Assembly: GCA_947306025.1 (NCBI GenBank)
Contig: CAMZFJ010000048.1
Span: 1-8,935, forward strand
Origin: an uncultured Fibrobacter sp.
Lineage (GTDB): Bacteria; Fibrobacterota; Fibrobacteria; Fibrobacterales; Fibrobacteraceae
Length of the DNA: 8,935 nt
Reading direction: 5' to 3'
This document shows positions 5,287-8,935 of this stretch, in pieces. Below the pieces are notes generated by a model that was given only the letters and a program-made list of their open reading frames with translations, did no database searches and was not told where the DNA came from. Made by a program: the position numbers and the translations under genes. Every line of letters begins with the position of its first letter. Position 1 is the first letter of the stretch.

Positions 5287-7778
5287 TGATGCGTTATTTA
5301 TGGTGTGCTCTTGTTGCTCTTTGGGCGACGAATGTTATGGCGACGCATATAGATTATACGTTTTTCCTTGATAGTAAAGATCAACTTTGCATAAATACAG
5401 GTAAGTCTCTTGGGGCTTTAACGGGACTTGATGGTGCTGGAACAACGTGTACGGGGGTTGCGCCATCGGTGAGAATTCGCATTATAGATGCCCCGAAAGA
5501 TGAAAATTCAAAATTGGGTATTTATTTAGAACGTCCGTTCTTTATTATTGATGGAATAGACTTGAATCCTGTTGAAAAGAAAACCTTGACGGACTTGGAA
5601 GGTGAAGTTCGGCAAGTCGGACTTCCTATGATGCTAAAGAATCTTGGATATACGCCGGTCTTGGTGCAATTTACAGAGACTGTACGAACATCGCTTCAAG
5701 AAAATTCAAAAGCGTTGTATAAACTTTTTTCTTTCTTGAGCAATAATAAGCTTATTCCGTTCCCTGGTGCAAAAGAAGATGGCTTTGTCGTTATGGGAAT
5801 AAGCCAGGGTGGCGTTATTGGACGCTATGGCGCTTACTTGTACGATACGCATCGCCGTGATTCGGATGCCCCGATTCGATTGTTTGCATCCCTAGATTCG
5901 CCACATCAGGGGGCAGTAATGCCGATGGGCCTTTTCAATACGGTTGCATTTTGGAGTGATAAGGGTGGTTCTTCTGCTGCGGAGATGTTTAAGGATATGC
6001 TGTTGGCGAAAGGAGCTGCGGATCTTTTGGTCTATGAAAATAAGTGTGAGAAGTCTTGCACGTCGGAAGCGAATACTCGAGGTAGATTCCTCTATGACGA
6101 TTATCGTTATGCGGCTGAATACAAGAAATTCCCCACGGTGCTTGTTGCGCAAGGACAGTTGAAAGGTCGTGATCCTGTACACAAGAATGATTATTATCAT
6201 TTGGAACGTCATGCCGAAAAGGGACCATTTACATTGGGTTCGGCTGTGAGCCATATGCAATATTCGGATAATAACGGAACTGTTGCTCGCAATCGTAAAA
6301 AAGAAACGACGGATGATGCTGATTTGGAAGATTATGTGGGAACGTCCCGTTATGATTTTATTCAGGGGTCTACGTATCCATTTGCTGCTACGATTTATCA
6401 GTCTCTTCGTCAGGGATTTTATGATGCGATGCCTAATGGAATGACTTATGAAGTGCTCTTTTGGGATGTCGATATCAATACATCGTGGGGACGGGATGAA
6501 TTAGTTCAGGACCGCAGTACATTTATCCCGACGGCGAGCGCCATGGATATGAAATGCAATGGGGATTTAGCGATTCGCTCGGATTGCGGCTTTACTCAAT
6601 CTTATGTCGGATTCCCGTTTGAAAATCCTGAAGCGAAAAGTACGGCTACAGCGGCATTTGCTGTGGATCCGACGCACCCGCGTTATGCCGAAGCAATCAG
6701 TGGTCGCCATATTGAAATGCCTTTTGAAAATGATACCTTGAATTCGCTTGTTTTGAGCGGTATGCAAGTGGATATGTGGCGTATTTTATGTGAGGTCGCG
6801 AAGTACGACTACGATTATCGTTTAGGACAGTTCAGAAATCCCAAGTTAATCGGGTATTTTTCGCCAGATACGAAGTGTATGGATAATGACAAAATGCCTG
6901 ATATTATTCGCAATGCTGGAGTTGTTCAATCTATTCCGTTTGCGTATGCTCGCTATGATTATAATGCTGCTGCGACGGAAAAAAGCTCTGATGTGAAATT
7001 TAATTTGCCTGCAGGCTGGAATCAGGTGGCAACGTGGAATTATGGCGGGGATTTTTTAGCGAATACGTCTTTTGAGGTGGATGTCAAGGTGGATAAAACA
7101 AAAGGAAATTGGATGAAAGCGGAACTTCTTGTCTGCCGTACAAAAGGGTGCTCGGGTCGCTTGCAACTGAATGAAGTTTCTGTTCCGCTTGATGGAATGG
7201 TGCACACGTTGCGTTGGCGATTGCCCGCAAATGAGGGCGCGCTGAATGGAATGCGTTGGTTCCGTTTGGTGTTGAATTCAGATGGGGCTGATGTGACCAT
7301 GTCAAATGCGCAATTGGTGCTAAATACGCGCAGCAATGAGGTTGTTCCTCCTAAAGTTAGTTCTGCAAATATTTATCCGAACCGTTATGACTATTTCCCA
7401 TGGAATGAAGAAACTCACATAAATGCGTATGGAGATGAACTTGGAACTGGTCTTGAAATCAAGTTCGATAAAGCACAACGTGGGATGCATATAGAGTTTG
7501 GAAAAATGGTTTCTATGGATGATTACCATAATTTGGTTGTAGATTATTGGCCTGGAACTTGCCAGCGTACGCTTGCTTATTTTGATTCAAAAAAGCTGAC
7601 GGATGCAAATCTTGCAAACGGTTGGTTGCAAAATGGATTTGTTCGTAAAAATTTACCTTTGGACGAAATCATTGATTTTAGGGTAACAGCTCATGGCTCT
7701 AAATCCGCTCATCGCTTGAATTTGCAGGCTGTTGGCGGTTCTGAACGCTGTGTCATAAAGTCCATAAAGTTGGAATAG
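5283..7778 (+). CDS. Exported alpha/beta-hydrolase (lipase/esterase-like) with C-terminal beta modules
   Basis: Secreted 831-residue protein, probably an ester-cleaving enzyme. The signal peptide covers residues 1-20 (cleavage VMA|TH). The hydrolase core spans roughly 80-500. The strand/turn RPFFIIDGID (84-93) is consistent with an oxyanion region, and VVMGISQGGVIGRYG (169-183) is a GxSxG nucleophile elbow with Ser174. LFASLDSPHQGA (200-211) matches the loop of lipases that carry 'TPHQG'. FIPTASAMD (414-422) and GRHIEM (474-479) resemble segments I recall from Bacteroidota secreted hydrolases, and His476 is a candidate catalytic His. The catalytic acid was not located. Residues about 570-680 and 695-831 look like two beta-sandwich modules, the first containing a CX4C loop (Cys618/Cys623). 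Substrate unknown: a lipid, acylated polysaccharide or surface ester are all possible. The gene is the second of a coupled pair with the exported protein upstream. The hydrolase fold is fairly sure; substrate and secretion route are not. Confidence 0.85.
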   Translation: MMMRYLWCALVALWATNVMATHIDYTFFLDSKDQLCINTGKSLGALTGLDGAGTTCTGVAPSVRIRIIDAPKDENSKLGIYLERPFFIIDGIDLNPVEKKTLTDLEGEVRQVGLPMMLKNLGYTPVLVQFTETVRTSLQENSKALYKLFSFLSNNKLIPFPGAKEDGFVVMGISQGGVIGRYGAYLYDTHRRDSDAPIRLFASLDSPHQGAVMPMGLFNTVAFWSDKGGSSAAEMFKDMLLAKGAADLLVYENKCEKSCTSEANTRGRFLYDDYRYAAEYKKFPTVLVAQGQLKGRDPVHKNDYYHLERHAEKGPFTLGSAVSHMQYSDNNGTVARNRKKETTDDADLEDYVGTSRYDFIQGSTYPFAATIYQSLRQGFYDAMPNGMTYEVLFWDVDINTSWGRDELVQDRSTFIPTASAMDMKCNGDLAIRSDCGFTQSYVGFPFENPEAKSTATAAFAVDPTHPRYAEAISGRHIEMPFENDTLNSLVLSGMQVDMWRILCEVAKYDYDYRLGQFRNPKLIGYFSPDTKCMDNDKMPDIIRNAGVVQSIPFAYARYDYNAAATEKSSDVKFNLPAGWNQVATWNYGGDFLANTSFEVDVKVDKTKGNWMKAELLVCRTKGCSGRLQLNEVSVPLDGMVHTLRWRLPANEGALNGMRWFRLVLNSDGADVTMSNAQLVLNTRSNEVVPPKVSSANIYPNRYDYFPWNEETHINAYGDELGTGLEIKFDKAQRGMHIEFGKMVSMDDYHNLVVDYWPGTCQRTLAYFDSKKLTDANLANGWLQNGFVRKNLPLDEIIDFRVTAHGSKSAHRLNLQAVGGSERCVIKSIKLE

Positions 7779-7785
7779 CGGCATC

Positions 7786-7814
7786 TTGTTGTGCTGTTCG
7801 AATTAAGATATATT
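7786..7814 (+). promoter_or_regulatory. Candidate sigma-70 promoter for the lipoprotein gene
   Basis: TTGTTG (7786-7791) and TATATT (7809-7814) are separated by exactly 17 bases, in the 69-base gap before the lipoprotein gene. A TACATGTA palindrome (7814-7821) sits next to the -10 box. No terminator was found between the hydrolase stop and this site, so readthrough from upstream is also possible. Confidence 0.45.
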
Positions 7815-7847
7815 ACATGTACATTACAAAATAAGTAGGAGAATTCA

Positions 7848-8612
7848 ATGAAAAAGTCGATTCTTTTGAGTCTTTTGTCTGTTACGATGGTATCTTTGTG
7901 TGGCTGCTTAAATCCGCACTTGAGCTCGATGGGCGCATCGCAAATGATTGTCGCGCACCAGCCGCGTTTGGCTGTGAATGGGGATTCGTCTGCGATAACG
8001 GTGTCTGTTGATGGTTTTGGCGGCGCTAAAATGACTGGCCGGAATGTCAAAGATGGATTTTCGGCAGGCGCTTCTGTGGCGTTGAACTACAGACCGCTTG
8101 GAATTACTTCGCCGCTGTATGTGCAGGCTGCATTTGGCGGCAAAGGTGGTAATGCGTCGTTTGATTGTTCCGAAGCTGGGAAATGCAATGACGGTTACAA
8201 TGCGTGGCTTGAAACTTCGGAAGGACGGAAGAAATATTCGTTCTGGAATTTGCAGGAGCGCATGTCTGTTGGTGCGGAATTTGACATAGGTCCTGTGATA
8301 TTGGGCGTTGGTGCTGGTGTTCAACTTTTCGAAGGTGGTGGCGACTTTGACGATGTTCGCGACTATCTCGGGAAGAGTTTTGCAGAAAATGACGACGAAG
8401 GGTATGGCGTAAAGATTTATTCTTCGGCCCGCATTGGTGCAAGGCTTGGAGCGTATGGCGTGGTCGCTTTTGATGCAGACGTCATGTGGCTGAAGACATT
8501 GAATGTCGGGCTCATGTTGAATTACTTCCATCCGTCGGGCTTTCATGGAGGCATTTTCGCTGCTGAAAAGGTCGGTTATGGCGTGAACTTTGGCAAGACG
8601 TTCAGCTTTTGA
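7848..8612 (+). CDS. Lipoprotein with outer-membrane beta-barrel-like body, function unknown
   Basis: The 254-residue product starts with a lipoprotein signal: a lysine-rich start, a hydrophobic core and the lipobox LCGC, with Cys20 as the lipidated residue. AGGAG (7837-7841) lies six bases before the ATG. After a short tether (21-45) the sequence alternates polar and hydrophobic residues in Gly-rich strands, for example SAGASVALNYRPLG, GPVILGVGAGVQLFEGG, SARIGARLGAYGVVAFDAD and NVGLMLNYF. It ends in GKTFSF with a terminal Phe, as outer-membrane barrels do. A CX5C pair lies at Cys107/Cys113. A lipid anchor on a barrel-like body is unusual; alternatives are a soluble beta protein or a small surface lipoprotein. 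No enzyme motif is seen. It follows the hydrolase gene on the same strand and probably acts in the same compartment. Confidence 0.85.
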   Translation: MKKSILLSLLSVTMVSLCGCLNPHLSSMGASQMIVAHQPRLAVNGDSSAITVSVDGFGGAKMTGRNVKDGFSAGASVALNYRPLGITSPLYVQAAFGGKGGNASFDCSEAGKCNDGYNAWLETSEGRKKYSFWNLQERMSVGAEFDIGPVILGVGAGVQLFEGGGDFDDVRDYLGKSFAENDDEGYGVKIYSSARIGARLGAYGVVAFDADVMWLKTLNVGLMLNYFHPSGFHGGIFAAEKVGYGVNFGKTFSF

Positions 8613-8665
8613 TGCTTTCTGATTTTTACGACGTGGATAGATTTTTGTTCATATAGATCCTTAAT

Positions 8666-8700
8666 AAGGGCTTCGGAATGTCTTGAAACCCTTTCTGCGT
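8666..8700 (+). terminator. Weak hairpin after the lipoprotein gene
   Basis: AAGGGCTTC (8666-8674) can pair with GAAACCCTT (8685-8693), eight of nine positions matched, 10-base loop, followed by a broken T-rich stretch. It shares the 10-mer AAGGGCTTCG with the strong terminator 63 bases downstream and looks like a decayed copy of it. Confidence 0.35.
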
Positions 8701-8725
8701 TTTTATGAATGCTTTACGTACAAAC

Positions 8726-8761
8726 AAAAAGGGCTTCGAGCAAATGCTCGAAGCCCTTTTT
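8726..8761. terminator. Strong bidirectional terminator between convergent genes
   Basis: GGGCTTCGAGCA (8731-8742) pairs perfectly with TGCTCGAAGCCC (8745-8756), flanked by A5 on the left and T5 on the right. It lies between the plus-strand lipoprotein gene and the minus-strand gene at the right edge and can stop transcription from both sides. Confidence 0.92.
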
Positions 8762-8804
8762 AAAGCCTTGGGCTTGGGCGAAGTCGTTAGACTTTCGCGA
8801 AAGC

Positions 8805-8935
8805 TTACTTGCTGAGGGTCTGAACTTGGACGTCCCAGCTCTGGTTGCCAAGAGCGATACGGTAGGTGCTTGCTGCGCCAGCCTTCATGTTCTTGGTGTC
8901 CACGGCCGGAGCGGCGTTCGGGTCCTTCTTCGGCA
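8805..8935 (-). CDS. C-terminal end of an unidentified protein
   Basis: An open frame enters from the right edge and ends at TAA (8807-8805), giving the last 43 residues. It has a proline/alanine-rich stretch (PNAAPAVDTKNMKAG) and then a final beta-like strand pair, STYRIALGNQSWDVQVQTLSK-stop in two short strands. Codons are strongly C-ending, as in well-expressed genes, and the strong terminator follows on this strand, which supports a real gene. The last strands faintly recall the start of biotin-carrier proteins of decarboxylases (pattern YRV-x-GxxYEV-V), but the biotinyl domain is absent. That resemblance may be chance. A 12-bp palindrome (CTTTCGCGAAAG, 8792-8803) abuts the stop codon. 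Confidence 0.65.
   Translation of the reverse strand, partial: PKKDPNAAPAVDTKNMKAGAASTYRIALGNQSWDVQVQTLSK

Noticed and set aside
7908..8546. Long minus-strand open frame of 212 codons
   Set aside because: It is antisense to the lipoprotein gene, which has a ribosome binding site, lipobox and coherent strand pattern.
1..8935. CRISPR array, tRNA, rRNA, IS element or phage gene
   Set aside because: Read for repeats with regular spacers, cloverleaf-like segments, transposase motifs and terminal inverted repeats; none were seen.

Overview
The window looks like chromosomal DNA of a Gram-negative, probably anaerobic bacterium of the Fibrobacterota/Bacteroidota side of the tree, most likely Fibrobacter or a close relative. 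This is an inference from protein style: a Bacteroidota-like S41 peptidase with a 'GGGGITPDV' segment, a short sigma-70 factor lacking region 1.1, a LytS-type kinase, and several exported proteins with jelly-roll-like modules and small disulfide loops. No rRNA, tRNA, IS element, CRISPR array or phage gene was seen.

Left part, minus strand (1-2435). A carboxyl-terminal processing (S41) protease runs off the left edge; its N-terminal 487 codons are present, including the catalytic Ser/Lys/Gln. Upstream of it on the same strand, and separated by a clear hairpin terminator, lies a sigma-70 family factor of 283 residues. Its reading frame is broken by an apparent one-base deletion near 1752, just before the region 4 DNA-binding helix-turn-helix. 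The sigma leader carries two Shine-Dalgarno-linked mini-ORFs.

Middle (2436-3835). A divergent intergenic region of about 176 bases holds a TGTCATGA direct repeat with an 11-bp period. It is followed on the plus strand by a LytS/YehU-type membrane histidine kinase. No partner LytTR response regulator lies in the window, and the kinase gene ends in a good terminator.

Right part, plus strand (3953-8612). A perfect TATAAT -10 box and an AAAGGA ribosome binding site precede a two-gene, translationally coupled unit (ATGA overlap). The first gene encodes an exported protein of unknown function with an N-terminal jelly-roll-like module. The second encodes an exported 831-residue alpha/beta-hydrolase (lipase/esterase-like, GxSxG nucleophile) with C-terminal beta-rich modules. 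A third gene, with its own plausible promoter, encodes a lipoprotein with an outer-membrane beta-barrel-like body. The three products are all predicted to be exported and may work at the cell surface together. The coupled pair is the best candidate here for an undescribed functional unit.

The right edge (8666-8935) has a weak hairpin, a strong bidirectional terminator, and the last 43 codons of a minus-strand gene that is not confidently identified.
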